Positions 19,628 through 31,301 of a stretch of 64,000 bases of DNA are shown in pieces. Every line of letters begins with the position of its first letter. Within the stretch, counting starts at the first letter, position 1. The notes beneath the pieces were generated by a model. It worked only from the letters and a program-made list of their open reading frames with translations. It was not told where the DNA came from and ran no database searches. A program made the position numbers and the translations under genes. The DNA comes from Lepraria neglecta (taxonomy: Eukaryota; Ascomycota; Lecanoromycetes; Lecanorales; Stereocaulaceae): the NCBI GenBank assembly GCA_033220425.1, contig CM065647.1, positions 4,712,001-4,776,000 of the forward strand, in the 5' to 3' direction.

Positions 19628-22600
19628 GATTCTTTGCATGTGGTGAAGGGGTGGTGGGTTGTAATTGAGAGTGGTCGTGTGAGGGAAGACATATGTGAAA
19701 GTGACTGGGGAAGCTGTGATGTCACTTTCGTGGTTTCAAACCTGGAAAAGCTGACGCGCAGCTCAGGGAAGGGTAACGATCACGAGACAGCGCGCCAACC
19801 GCATAGGGTTAGACCCTTAGCAAGCAGGGTTTTCATACCCAATCTCCCACCCTTAGATAGCATCATACATAGGAGAGAGTAGGGGGGTTCAATAGAACTC
19901 CTTCGTACGAAGCCATCTGAGTGCTCATCTGAAGCTTGAATGATATAAATGGCTGCTACAGTCTATCATCCCTTTCTAGCTCGACGCGAAGCCGGATAAG
20001 ACTAGCTGATCCCGAATCTTGATCCTTTCCTTTGCTGCTGGCTGGCGGTCGCCGTCCTCTGGTGCACATCGTGATAGTACTAACACATTGTCCTTGAGGG
20101 GTCTGAAACGAGTATTCAGTAGCTTCGCAAATGATGGTTGATTTGAACGCTAGAATACAGCTTTCTGACTGAGAGTTCGGTGGATTCCTCTAGTTCTAAT
20201 GTTCGGGAGGAAATTGGGGATGAGCGAAGATGATACATGTTGAGAAAAGCAGGGAAATTCAGAAGCCATTGGTGCAACTTCTCGGTCTTCACTACAACAC
20301 CACCAAAGACTACACTTGGACGCATATATGACGAAAATGATGGAGGGAAGCTCGGACTGTAGCAACGACAATGCGCAAGAGGGCCGAGCAGTATGTCTAA
20401 TTGGCTTCGACTGGAGTATTGGGAGCCTCAAATAGGGGCTAAGTGTTTGGGGTTGTCTTGATGCTGATCCGATGGAAGGGAGGAATTATGCAAATTGTAC
20501 AACGAAAATTCACGTTTGCTTTTTTTGCGAGCCACACATTCTGCTTTTGCAATTTATTATGTTTCCTACAAAATTGATCTTTCTTCCTGGAACAGAGACG
20601 ACTCTACCTCATTGGCGCCGCTTGAACCGACCAGTATTGTATCATTCCTCCTAATGAAGCTGCTGCATTAACGACGTGTTTATGAGAGCCTCTCCGCGAA
20701 CCGGTGAGGGTCGTGCCGAGGTACACTCCGTGCTCTGTGCGATTTGATTGGCTCATTGAACTACATTCGATCAAATAGGCAAGTGATAGTCCTCTCTCAG
20801 ACACAATAATCACTTCTACTGGTCGTTCGGATCGCAGTTCGCATGTGTCGTTGCTTTAGATCATGCACAATGATGCTTCATGATCCTCTTTAACGGGCAT
20901 TTTTGTCTTGCACCTCGCTTTCGACGGCGTCAGGGCTCTAAGTTGGATCGTGTGCGAGCATGAAGGTATCCCTGAGCTTTACGCTGCGAAAAATGTCCTC
21001 CATGACGCGAATATTTGGCTGGTTTTGTGGTAATAGGTCATCCATGGTATACGCTATGTCTCGCGGATGGTCCTAAGTGCTGTTGCGATATGGAGATGCT
21101 TAAGCAAGATTTGTATAACAATCCTAGCGACCTGTAGGGTCATACCTGCCTGTGGTTGGTGGAGCAGGGAAAAGCAATCACCATCCATGATGCTGGGCTC
21201 CACGTAGGGGTAGGAGGGGCGGGAACAACAGCACAGCCACATGCACTCTCCCAGCAGTCCATCACAGGCTCGTGGGCCTTGCATATACTTAAGTATGTGC
21301 TCGCAACGGACCGTACCCAACAATAACACATGCATATCTACCCTCACCTCGTGGAGCCTGGCATTGAATACCGCCATGTGTTGGCCTAGTGCCCGCTTTC
21401 ACGATCAGCACGAGTCTAAGCCTCTAATGAATCCGCTGGGACTTTTAGCAAACTATGTTCACAGGACAGGTGCATTAGCGCTGCGGCGAAGGCCCTCCGC
21501 TGTTTTACGGCTATGGCTGCGCATACCCAACTCACATTGCATAACGGCTACTTTTGCGCTGCATAATGCTGGACGCAAAATCCGATGTCGTTCAGATCAT
21601 GCCGGTGATGACTCCGGAGGCTTATATGAAATGAGGAAACCCAAGCGATTCTCCCAAATATTATATTGGGGATCGCATCAGCCAGTGTCTGTTGAACGCA
21701 TATACCGACCATGTAGACCCCTGATCACATCTCATAAGCCAACGATCTATGCTCAAGGTAAACTCTCACTGTGCGCTCGAAAGCCTTTTGAGATATTTTG
21801 TTCCAAGGGAAGGACACTCAACAACTCTGATCACTCTATACAATAATTTGTAATTGCCTTTTTCTTCCACTCATCTCTAACCTGCACCATGCTTTTCTAC
21901 CTCTCGTCTCGACGAATCACAGGATAGACCCTTTCTGCACGTCTACGAGAATGTTCCTGTAAATGTTTTCGCCACCCTCCATCTCGGGTCCTTACCTTCT
22001 CCCGTTTTATGTAGTACTTACACCCTCCTACTCACTTCCCGTTCACCTCGGTCCATCCGTCTCGCTCTAATGTGTTGGCACAATCTCTCGCTCCAAAGAG
22101 GTTGCTCGCCTAAAAGGTTGATACCCGAAATCACTCACATCTCTACAGTAGACCTCCACAGCCTCTCACAATAGCACTTCTCCTTCTCACTTGCTCAAGC
22201 TCCCCTACTCCACCACGTCTTTTACGTCTCGGCTTGATCGTAAGGGGGTAATCTGCGAATTGGTAACTGATAGCCGCACACAGCATTACTAATGCATTTC
22301 CAACAGCATCCCGTCGTCGCGTCATCCCGCCTCCTTTGATCCTCCCATCCTCCTCCACGCCTTCACATCGAGTCTCATCCCGAAGGAAGTATCTAGGATT
22401 TGTCAGTTCACCAACACAGCCACGAGCACCACTGCTGTCTCTTCGGGTTGAGGCTCTCAATTCACATCTCTGCAGGTTCAGCACGGCCTCCCCAACTAGT
22501 TCAAATGGGACTAGAGCCTTCTCGACTAGCCGGAATTGTGGCCTCTGGTGGTAGGTGGGGGATGTATGACCATCAGCAGAGACTGTCGGCCTAGCTTCAG

Positions 22601-23103
22601 AGGCTCCTATGTGGGCCTCTCATTCTCAATTAATAGCCAGACGGTAAGACTCTATCAAGGCTGTCACGAAAAGCCTGGGATGTTTTTCAACCACCATAAC
22701 ATCGGATGTGATTGGATGGAACAAATACTATGGATGGAGATCATTCTTTGCAGTCTAAAAGACATTTTTGAACTGTCCCGCAAATCTTTGGGGAAATGTA
22801 TCAGTGAGATTCATACCAGATCCGTGGCCAAGGTTGGATGCTCGAGCTAAAGCAGGATCACCTGTTGTGTTTAGAGCGAAAGATTCAAATCTTTGTGAGA
22901 GTTCTGGATCGGCATGGCCTTGATGGTGACGACAGGGTAGCGAGGCAGGGATAGCCACAGCAGGCCAGAGCAACATATCATGATCACAGCATGGAATCAA
23001 GATAATTTGCAAACCAAAATCGTAATTCTGCTCTAATAGACCTAAACACTATTCGTTTCTTTCCAAGTCAAACATCATTAACATCAATAGCCGGTAGCAG
23101 CCC
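19628..23103. other. Long gene-poor stretch
   Basis: 3.5 kb without a gene I can support. ORFs such as 21241-21846 (201 codons) lack family motifs, intron logic or biased composition. The segment 21850-22450 is strongly pyrimidine-rich on the plus strand, as in fungal 5' leaders, but no gene follows before the convergent P450. No terminal repeats or transposase motifs were seen. Confidence 0.5.
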
Positions 23104-24747
23104 TCAAGCATCCATCGCCGCCTTCTCACTATCCGCCAACATAGTAACCTTGCAGCTGACCCCATCCCTCGGCCTCAACACCAACCGCCACATCTTCCAC
23201 ATCTCTGGATTATCAACGTTCAAATCCCTCTCGAACCGATACATACTCAACAAACAAATAACAAGACACTTCATCTCCGTCTCCGCAAACTTCTTTCCGA
23301 TACACCCCCTCGGTCCCTGCAAGAACGTCATAAAAGCATTCGTGGTATGGTCAGCAGGGAGATTATCCCATCGATCGGGGTCGAACACATCAGCATTATC
23401 ACCCCAGAAAGAAGGCAAACGATGTATAGCGTTAGCATGAATATAGACGGTAGTTTTTGCGGGGACGTCGTACCCGCCGAGGCGGTCGTCGGCAATGGTT
23501 TGGCGAACGGTCATGGGGATGGGGGGGATGTAGCGGAGGGATTCGCGGCAGACGTTGTCCAGGTAGTGAAGATTATCGGCGTCGAGTTTGGAGAGACGGT
23601 CGACATCGTTGCGGGTCATGGGGTCGAAGAGGAAGGGGAAGTGCTGTTTGATCTCTGCTCGGACGCGTTCTTGGATTTCGGGGTGCGTGGAGAGCAGGTG
23701 GATGGTCCAGGCAACGCCGGTGGCGGTAGTGTCATGGCCCGCGCCGAGGAAGGTCATTACTTGGTCGCGCATGGTGTCGAAGGAGAGGGTGGCTTCGCCG
23801 GCGGCTTCCATGCGCATGTTGTCTTTGACGATCAGGGCAATGATGTCTTTATCTTTAGCGTGGGTCTTTTGGTGCTTCTGACGCACTATGTCCGTTGCTT
23901 TGCTCATAATAATTTGTCGGCTTTGAAGAATGTCACGATTCATTTTCGCGGGGAGATATTTTGTCAGGGGGATGAAAGCTGCAAGGCCGTGCAGCATGCG
24001 CGAGCTTATGTCAAAGGCGAAGACGAGGCGGTAGGCTTCGCGGATGGGGGTCTCGGGGTGCTCGAGTGAGTCGAGATCGGTGCCGAAGCCTGCTTCGCCG
24101 ATAATGTCGAGAGTGGTGCGGTTGAGCCATTCGAGGACTTCGATGGACATGCTGCGGGTCTTTGCTACGAGCATGTCGCGCTCCCAGAGCTTGGAGAGGA
24201 GTAGTGATTTGCGCCAGAAGATGGGGGTGAGGGCTTTGATGGATTGGATCGAGAAGCCTGGTGAAAGTGCTTTTCGTTGAACCTTATGGGGGTTGCCTTC
24301 GGCAAGAAGAACACCTTCACCGAGGATTCGAACCATCCATTGCTTCGCACGATCCGGCTTGGGGTAATTGTATGGGTTTTTGATGCACATGTGGTTGAGC
24401 GCGTCGTCGTCGGCAATGGAGAGACGTTCGGCGCCGAATGGGAAGAAATATCTCACGATTGGCCCGTATCGTTGATGCCATTCTCGGTTTGGAGTTCCAA
24501 CCTCGGTGCTAATAATGGTGAAGAATTGGCCCCAGAGAGGGAAGCCTGGGACTGTTGGAACTTTGCGGAGAGTGGAGACGTAGAATGGGAAGATATAGCA
24601 CCAGTATGCGAGATAGATGAACATGCTGACGCCGAATGAATAGGCGAAGACACGGCCAGCTGGTAATTCTGCGAATTTTTGAGCAGCCACCGCTGCTCCT
24701 CCAGAGACGAGGAGCAGTGGCAGTACTTCCACTTTGATGATGCCCAT
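23104..24747 (-). CDS. Cytochrome P450 monooxygenase, intronless
   Basis: ER-anchored haem monooxygenase, 547 aa in one exon. Two N-terminal hydrophobic segments precede the Pro-rich hinge VPTVPGFPLWG. Motifs are the I-helix AGHDTTATG, ESLRYIPP (ExxR), the PDRW region (FDPDRWDNLP) and the haem loop FLQGPRGCIGKKFAETE with the thiolate Cys. All are intact. Sequence style is that of the CYP3/CYP4-like microsomal group common in filamentous fungi; the substrate is unknown. An antisense 240-codon ORF is a shadow. Its neighbour is a fatty-acid elongase in the same orientation, 1.7 kb away. Confidence 0.93.
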   Translation of the reverse strand: MGIIKVEVLPLLLVSGGAAVAAQKFAELPAGRVFAYSFGVSMFIYLAYWCYIFPFYVSTLRKVPTVPGFPLWGQFFTIISTEVGTPNREWHQRYGPIVRYFFPFGAERLSIADDDALNHMCIKNPYNYPKPDRAKQWMVRILGEGVLLAEGNPHKVQRKALSPGFSIQSIKALTPIFWRKSLLLSKLWERDMLVAKTRSMSIEVLEWLNRTTLDIIGEAGFGTDLDSLEHPETPIREAYRLVFAFDISSRMLHGLAAFIPLTKYLPAKMNRDILQSRQIIMSKATDIVRQKHQKTHAKDKDIIALIVKDNMRMEAAGEATLSFDTMRDQVMTFLGAGHDTTATGVAWTIHLLSTHPEIQERVRAEIKQHFPFLFDPMTRNDVDRLSKLDADNLHYLDNVCRESLRYIPPIPMTVRQTIADDRLGGYDVPAKTTVYIHANAIHRLPSFWGDNADVFDPDRWDNLPADHTTNAFMTFLQGPRGCIGKKFAETEMKCLVICLLSMYRFERDLNVDNPEMWKMWRLVLRPRDGVSCKVTMLADSEKAAMDA

Positions 24748-26424
24748 ATTGACAGTGGGTTTGCTAAAGATGTGTAGCTGTCAGGTATAGCTGTCAGAAG
24801 ACAAACGTGATGGATGGAAGATGCAAGTAGCAGAGGTTTTGGGATGTTGTGCTATAAAGGGAGAATGATGGTGAAAATGGCTTGCTCCGAGCTCCTCAGA
24901 GAAAACGCCGCTGACCACGAACAGGCAGATCGAAGAGGGAGAGATTGGATGCTCACTTCCAGGCCCCATGACGGAGGGAGAAAATTCAAGTTGTTGGGAA
25001 ACGCGTCATTGCCAACAAGATGCACCAAGACACCAAAAAACGCCATACAGATTCATGTATGTTACAGTGTCAATACCACACACGGATTTAGAATAGTGAA
25101 AGTGCGATCTTCAGAGAGACTCACCGCTTCGAGTCGTATACGGTCAGCAACGATAACAGAAAAGGCAAAGGACGGGCTGATCCGGCATTACCGTATTTTT
25201 TAGGACAGGCTATAAACCTTGGGCGGCAGGGTATCAGGTGGCAGGACGGGCATTGGCACCGATGACGGGCATTGGGCCGAAGCCATGAAAGCCACTGAGC
25301 CATGGCCATGCCGTTGCGGGACATGCGAAGGATGTGGTGTTTCTGGTAGGTTTCGAGGTGATGGTTAGCGTTACATTAGGGGTGATACAAGACGACTGTG
25401 ATACCCCTGTCGGTACCAAGTCGATCTGCATAACAAGCTAAAATCTTAGGGCTGCAAGCTAAATCGGATTACGCTTCGGGTTTGGACGGGACAAGCTCCG
25501 GCTGGAGAGTCTTAAGACCCTAAGTTCCTTTAGAATCGTGTCTTCTCAGGAATCGTGTCTTCGCTTGAGCTCGGTGTAGCATATGATCCAGTGTAAGACT
25601 TGGAGACGTGATCTCAAGAACGGCGCCCAGTGTCGCGGAAAGTCTCTCTTGTTGGAGGCGGCGAGCTCGCAAAATGCCTGGATCGCATGTATCTTCATAG
25701 ACTGCCTGCATGACGCACTGCACAACTCCAATGGTGCCAGATAAGTAAGTCAAACGGGCATCTTACTGCTTTGGGCTACCAGGATGGTGCACATACTTTC
25801 GAATTCGGGGGGTCCGGGGGGCGGACAGGCAACATCCGTCGAAGTAAATTATCTGTCGGCGAGATTATGCACGTTGCCGAGTGGCAATCCTTGGCTGGAA
25901 CATGCCGGTCAGCAAGGCAGGGCAAGGGCATTGGCATTGCTTTCAATGATTTGAAATCACGACCCACAAAATGCTTGATGTGTGATTGTTAACTTTCCGA
26001 TCATTGGAGTATAGTGCGGTTGAGATAGAGTGTATATTGTGATCCACAGCTAATATTGACCATTGTCAGCACCAACGGGAAGCGTAGGAAGAGCGAGAAG
26101 GGAGCGGCGCCACGACCGGATGATTTCTTGGCGACTCGTTCGATCAACCGGATTTGGTCAAAATAGTAATTTCTAGGTTCTGTGCTAACTTTGTTGGGGC
26201 TATCTTGAGATCCTATTGCCGCAGGACTACGATTGGTCTAAATATCCTAAAACAAACGTCCAGCGAACGCCTCCATAAAAGTACTTTGTTTGGTCCTTCC
26301 ATACAGAATCATCATCGCTATCATAGACCAGCCAAATTCCCCTTCTGCACGCGGGGAAAAGCTGTGCCCCCCAACCGAATCAGAAATTCATTTCCCCATT
26401 CACTACCGCGTGACTGCTGCATAC
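24748..26424. other. Intergenic: P450 promoter and elongase 3' side
   Basis: 1.7 kb without a supported gene. A G/C-rich patch lies near 25800. Small ORFs here lack coding features. Confidence 0.5.
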
Positions 26425-27654
26425 TCAGCCCTTCCTGCCGCTGCTCGTCAGATGCAAATCATGCGCAATCGTCGTCCCTGCAGCCTTCATCAAACCCTCC
26501 GCTGCATGCAAGGCGTCAGCTGCAGTTTCGCTAGTCTCCGACATGGTAGGCATCTTCTTGGTCTCGAGCTCATGGACTGCAGACTTCGGAATACTCGTGC
26601 TCATTGCCTTGGTCGATCGCTTGTCTTTCTTACTAGCCTTCTTGTACGTGGCAGCATAGAATGAAATAAAGAGCACCAGATACGAGCTCAGGGTCGCACA
26701 TCCGGTGAATGCCGCAAACTCCTCACCACCACATTTGCCGACATGTGGGAAGGATGGGAAGTAAACGCTGGCCGCATAGTTGTAAGTGGCGTAGTATACG
26801 AAACCTGCACCCTGCATTAGCATTTTTCTGGGAGGAATGGGCCAAGAGCCTTACCGAGATCGATCACGAACTGAGCAATTTGGAGTCTGGTGATCCACTC
26901 TTTCCACCAGATCTTGATGCCTCGTGCAGCTTGGAAGTAATACCAGTACATGACCACATGCACTGTCAAGTTCAAGGTGATAGGAACCCATGATACTGGA
27001 GTGTGGCCAATCAACTGAGTGTAGCAAAGGAATGCAGTTGCACCGTGGTGGTAGCAGTGAAGGAAAGCTATCGGATGTTAGCATCCGTTGAATGACAAAT
27101 GGTTGCGGAATCACGTACTGAGTGGCTTTTTCTTGAGGACGAGGAAAACGGTGTCGAGAAGTTCAAGGTATTTGGTAAGATAGTTCAGCTGAGTTTTCGT
27201 CAGTGAACTGTTGTGAGATATCGTGGATTCTGCATGTACCCACGTAGTATAAGGTAACCAATGGTCCAGTCCATCCCCCGGCATCACAGATGGTGAAGAA
27301 AACACCGTGCTTCCAAATCGTGGGTGCAAGCTGCTCGACGAAAAGTACCAGAAGCCCACCCGAAATGGCGGTCAAGTAGAAGTTGTGGATCAGGAAAAGG
27401 TCGTTGAGTTTGAACGCGGGCCGTGTTCTCATCAATTCTCTGCCTCCGAGGACAATGGTGTAGTAGGAAACCAGGACTGCCGCAGTTCCCGTGAGTGTCA
27501 ACATAGGTGTTGCCCCGGGGGTAATGTCCAATTTGTCGGCTGGATATCCCATGGCAGAAGTCCATATGCGGTCGAATACTCGCCATGGCGAGAGGTCACC
27601 AAGATGCACAGATTTGGCATCGAGGGAGGTTTGGGGTCCATAGCTGTAAGACAT
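26425..27654 (-). CDS. Fatty-acid elongase (ELO/GNS1-SUR4 family)
   Basis: 3-keto-acyl-CoA synthase of the ER elongation cycle. Exons 27244-27654, 27119-27188, 26855-27067 and 26425-26804 give 357 aa. Motifs are [20 protein letters not shown], the His box HCYHH, and HVVMYWYYF. Intron 1 must start GTGGGT at 27243 to give LYYLNYL; intron 3 uses the second of two close AGs to give [11 protein letters not shown]. Six or seven TM helices are expected. The C-terminal tail is Lys/Ser/Thr-rich ([12 protein letters not shown]) and lacks a KKXX end. Subfamily (saturated versus polyunsaturated acyl) is not resolvable by eye. Confidence 0.93.
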
Positions 27655-29358
27655 TGTTGCTCGAAGGATAGAGAGCAGCTTGTGAATTGCACTTGGAATT
27701 GGTAGTTTGGGACAGAAACGAAGAGGTCGAAGGTGAGCAGTCCTTAAAGATAGATTCTTGAAGGGAACTAAGTCCGCCCAACCATCAGTGGCGCCTTGCT
27801 AGGTCAAAAGAGTGTGGTAGAGTGGATGAGCTGTGAGGGACCTTGACGCTGTTGTTGGGGATCATGAAGGAGGTGGCTTTTATTGGCAAATGGCAAAGTC
27901 CACACGTGTGCATCAGTCTCAACGGGTGCTGTCGGGCTTGGAGCTAATACATGGGTCTGGAAGCCATCCGCTGATCTATCAGTCATGGGGCATCAAGCTC
28001 GTCAACCCCGAGAGCTGAATCCTAGAAGGTCTACCTGAGACTTAATCCTCATTTCAATGAGGAAATGGCGTCCGATCCCTACCGCAAGGGGTTGAGGCAA
28101 TTGGGCCGTGTTTAGCTATGACGGCAATGGCTGACCTGCAGGATTGAAATTTGGTACGAGTACCGTCGTGCATAAACATAAACATTAGCGTTCGGTAGAT
28201 ATTCGACCTGTTAATGACGCGTTGCAACAAGCGGATTGCATGAACGCATCGCTAGGATGAAAGCCAAGTATCGCAGGACATTTGCCGGTAACGAGAATGC
28301 ATAACTGATATGCAGGGCTTCTCGCTACCAAGGCGTTGCGATTGGCTCTCATATGTAAATTAAAGAAGGATTTGAGGTCTGTGAAATACGGAAAACGCAA
28401 GGCAACGAAAAAAGCGGGTCTGTAAGTTAAGAAAGCCTGAAACTCTGCGTAGTCGTATCACTTGAACCATGGTACAAGAAAAACCAGCCGGAAAGCCAGC
28501 CAGAGTCGTATCCGTTGGCAGCTACTGTCCAATAATTACTAAATTAATTAGCTGATGAAGTGTAAATCTGATCCAATTGCCAAAGTTGGACATTGGTGGA
28601 GTGACAGATGCCACAAATGCTGCGGCTCTGCGCTTCTTAGTTACATAATCGAGCTTATCTCGTAGCTGTCAAGGAGACATCCTACAAAGCGTTAGCATAA
28701 GTTTATAATTGTGGGTACTTGCAGCTATGACGATGGTCGAGGATCAGGGGTCTAGCGCGAGATCTGCGCATGAAGAGAATGCCACGGCCCGGTCTATTGG
28801 CAGTTCTTTTTTCAATGCAGTCTGCAGCTTACTCACCATACGCGCTTTTAGGTTGCTACGTGAGCCTTTCTAGGTCCAGCTCCTTGCCCCGAAGTCAGCC
28901 ACCGGCAGGCTTATTGACCGAAGCACTGCGTGCTCATAGCCGCTGGGTGTTTGCAGTTTCTGGTAACCAAAACTTGGTAGGATTAGAACAGGCTGTATAA
29001 CGTCGACGATCTTTTCCACTCTTACCAATCGGTTCGCCTAAGCACAGCTCCAAGCACTAGTGCTTTTATAAGTTCTAGAAGTGTAGGATCGACCGCTGCT
29101 GATGTGCTCGCGGTGGAGCTGGTCCTTAGACGAGTAATTGAATACCGCTCTTAGCGTAGAATTTCTACCCTTCTGATCCATCGTGGCACATCCTGTGCCG
29201 TGACCTAAGGGGCTTCCACGACCAAAACTCGAAGACCCTTTAACGAAACGTCCCTGAGAACTAATGTCCCTCGTCCACGGAACCGCAATTGCAAAGAGGC
29301 ATCTGTTCAACAAGTAAACCTCGACGAATATCTTTTCTGCCTGAGAGCAATCATCTCG
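27655..29358. other. Divergent intergenic region
   Basis: 1.7 kb between the elongase and the THEM6-like gene, which are transcribed away from each other. It should contain both promoters. No ORF or repeat worth calling is seen. Confidence 0.5.
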
Positions 29359-30564
29359 ATGCCTCTCACTTTAGATACGCTCCCTGGAAAGGAGGTACTA
29401 TCAGATACCTTAGTACCTTCTTCGATATGGAAGCTTCTTTGCATCCTTTTGATTATAGTAAATTTCAAGAACTTGCCTCTCATTTGGCACGTAAGTGTCC
29501 TAATATTCCATTCCTCCATCACAATGCCTGACTCTTCAAATTCAGGTTCGATTGCTCAACGCATTCCGTTTTGTGCTCCGCTCCGAGCGATCAAGGACGC
29601 CCACGTCGCCAGCTCAGCTATTTCAGCCTTTGATCACTGAGTCCCATGGATCGCTCATGGAGTTAGATTATAACATCCATAGTAAGTTGATAGACTTCGG
29701 ATTTATTCGGACTCGAGAGCTGATGATGCATCTCCAGAGTCAAATAGCACATATTTCCAAGACGTCGATATTGCCCGAACTCATCTCATATGCACGTTGT
29801 TCTCTGCTGGAATTGAGCAGGCAAGAAGAAGCAAAGGACAAGGAATAATAGGTGGCGGAAACAAGACCTTCGGTGTAGCGCTTGGAGCTGTCGGCTGCTC
29901 ATTCAGGAAGGAGATCAACCCGTTCGAGAAGTATGAGATGTGGACACGAGTGTTATCCTGGGATCGAAAGTGGATCTATATGGTGACCCATTTCGTACGA
30001 AAGGACGCCGTCAAGCCTAAACGATTCTCCATGTACCCCAAACAGAAAAATGCAAATGCTGGCACGAGGTTGGTGGATAAGGCAGAAGATGCTATCATCG
30101 CCTCCGCACTTAGCAAGCTTGTCTTCAAGAAAGGTCGCCTAACCATCCCACCCGAAGTGATGTTGCAAGCCTCTGGATTGTTACCACCTCGACCCGCTGA
30201 TCTGGCACTTCTCCAAACAGAAGTTTATAATGCGCCCACCAAGTCAAATGTTGCACAACGGATCTTTGATATCCCATTTGGCTTTTTCGAGAAACTCGAC
30301 CTTGTCTGGGAAGCAGCGCGCAACGCCCTTCTTCCAGAACCAGAAGAACAAAGGTCTCAGGCAAGAGATGGATCACCAGACGGAACAGCGGCAGAGAAAT
30401 CTGACCAGTGGACTTGGGATAAGGTTGAGGAGGAGAGGTTGCGAGGGATGGAGATGGCCCAAAAACTCGGCGGACTTGAAGGGTTAGCAGGAGAGTTCAC
30501 AGCTGAAGCGGATGCACTGGGCAAGCACAGTGATCTGTGGTGGTTCTTGGGGTTGACGTATTAG
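29359..30564 (+). CDS. THEM6-like hotdog (thioesterase superfamily) protein
   Basis: Predicted 4HBT-like protein; fungal members are uncharacterised and acyl-CoA thioesterase activity is only inferred from the fold. Exons 29359-29490, 29546-29681 and 29738-30564 give 364 aa. It has an N-terminal hydrophobic anchor (LLCILLIIVNF), then the family core: PLIWHVRLLNAFRF, TESHGSLMELDYNIHKSNST, YFQDVDIARTHL, SCxFRKEINPFEKYEMWTRV (read here as GCSFRKE), and WIYMVTHFVRK. Splice choices restore HKSNSTYF precisely. The C-terminal helix is Glu-rich. It sits between an elongase and an exporter, compatible with lipid metabolism. Confidence 0.85.
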
Positions 30565-31301
30565 TCAAATAACGATGATATCCAATAGACATGAATTCGT
30601 AAGGTCGTTGCCATAGATAGGGGTTTACTGCCAATGGAATGAGGTGGTGAGGGGCTTTTTGATACCTTCAGAACTAGCTAAATAACATTTAAAATACAAT
30701 ACTAGCGTATACCCTGCAGTACCGAGGTCTGACCCTACAACTCTTTGAGCCATGACCATCCATCATCCGCAGCAAGCACGCCTCACCAAGCAAGATCGTC
30801 GCTCAATGCGGTGTAATTTCTTGGGTCTCAAGCCAGCCGTGTTACCGTATTGCGTAGTACCTAGGTTCCTGGTATCTGACAAACATATTTCCCTCATCAT
30901 GCATTGCCTTTGTCACTCTCTTCCACGCTTCTTAAGCCTTTTACAGAGCTTTTCTACTTTCCCCACACCTGTTCACCTGCCTGGTATCCAAGCAAGTGCT
31001 CACGCTTGTATGCATATGCTTGTGCTGCAGCTGTCGTACCCACCTGCTTCTTCCATACTCTTACTGCGTCAGCTCCACACACACATCCTTCTGCCTGCCC
31101 TTCCAATCTCTGCAGGACCTCACCGTCGTACGAGGCTCGACGGTCTTGTCGAACTGCTTTGACATCTTTTGCAATCGACTCTTTGCTCCTCTTTTCAAAG
31201 CTCGTATCTGCTATGCCGCAGGTGCTGTGAAGCTGTTCTCCTCGCATTTCAATCTTCATCTTGTGGGATAACAAGCTTGGCTTTGGCTCTCTAATCATAG
31301 C
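30565..31301. other. MFS gene upstream region
   Basis: 737 bp. The part from 30900 to 31300 is pyrimidine-rich, typical of a fungal promoter and 5' UTR. No gene is supported. Confidence 0.5.

Noticed and set aside
21241-21846. 201-codon plus-strand ORF in the gene-poor stretch
   Set aside because: No recognisable family, signal, domain or intron logic; composition is that of non-coding DNA.
19628-23103. Hidden transposable element
   Set aside because: No terminal repeats, transposase or reverse-transcriptase motifs found by eye; the same holds for the other long gaps.
23347-24069. 240-codon plus-strand ORF
   Set aside because: Antisense shadow of the intact P450; no motif and no independent codon pattern.
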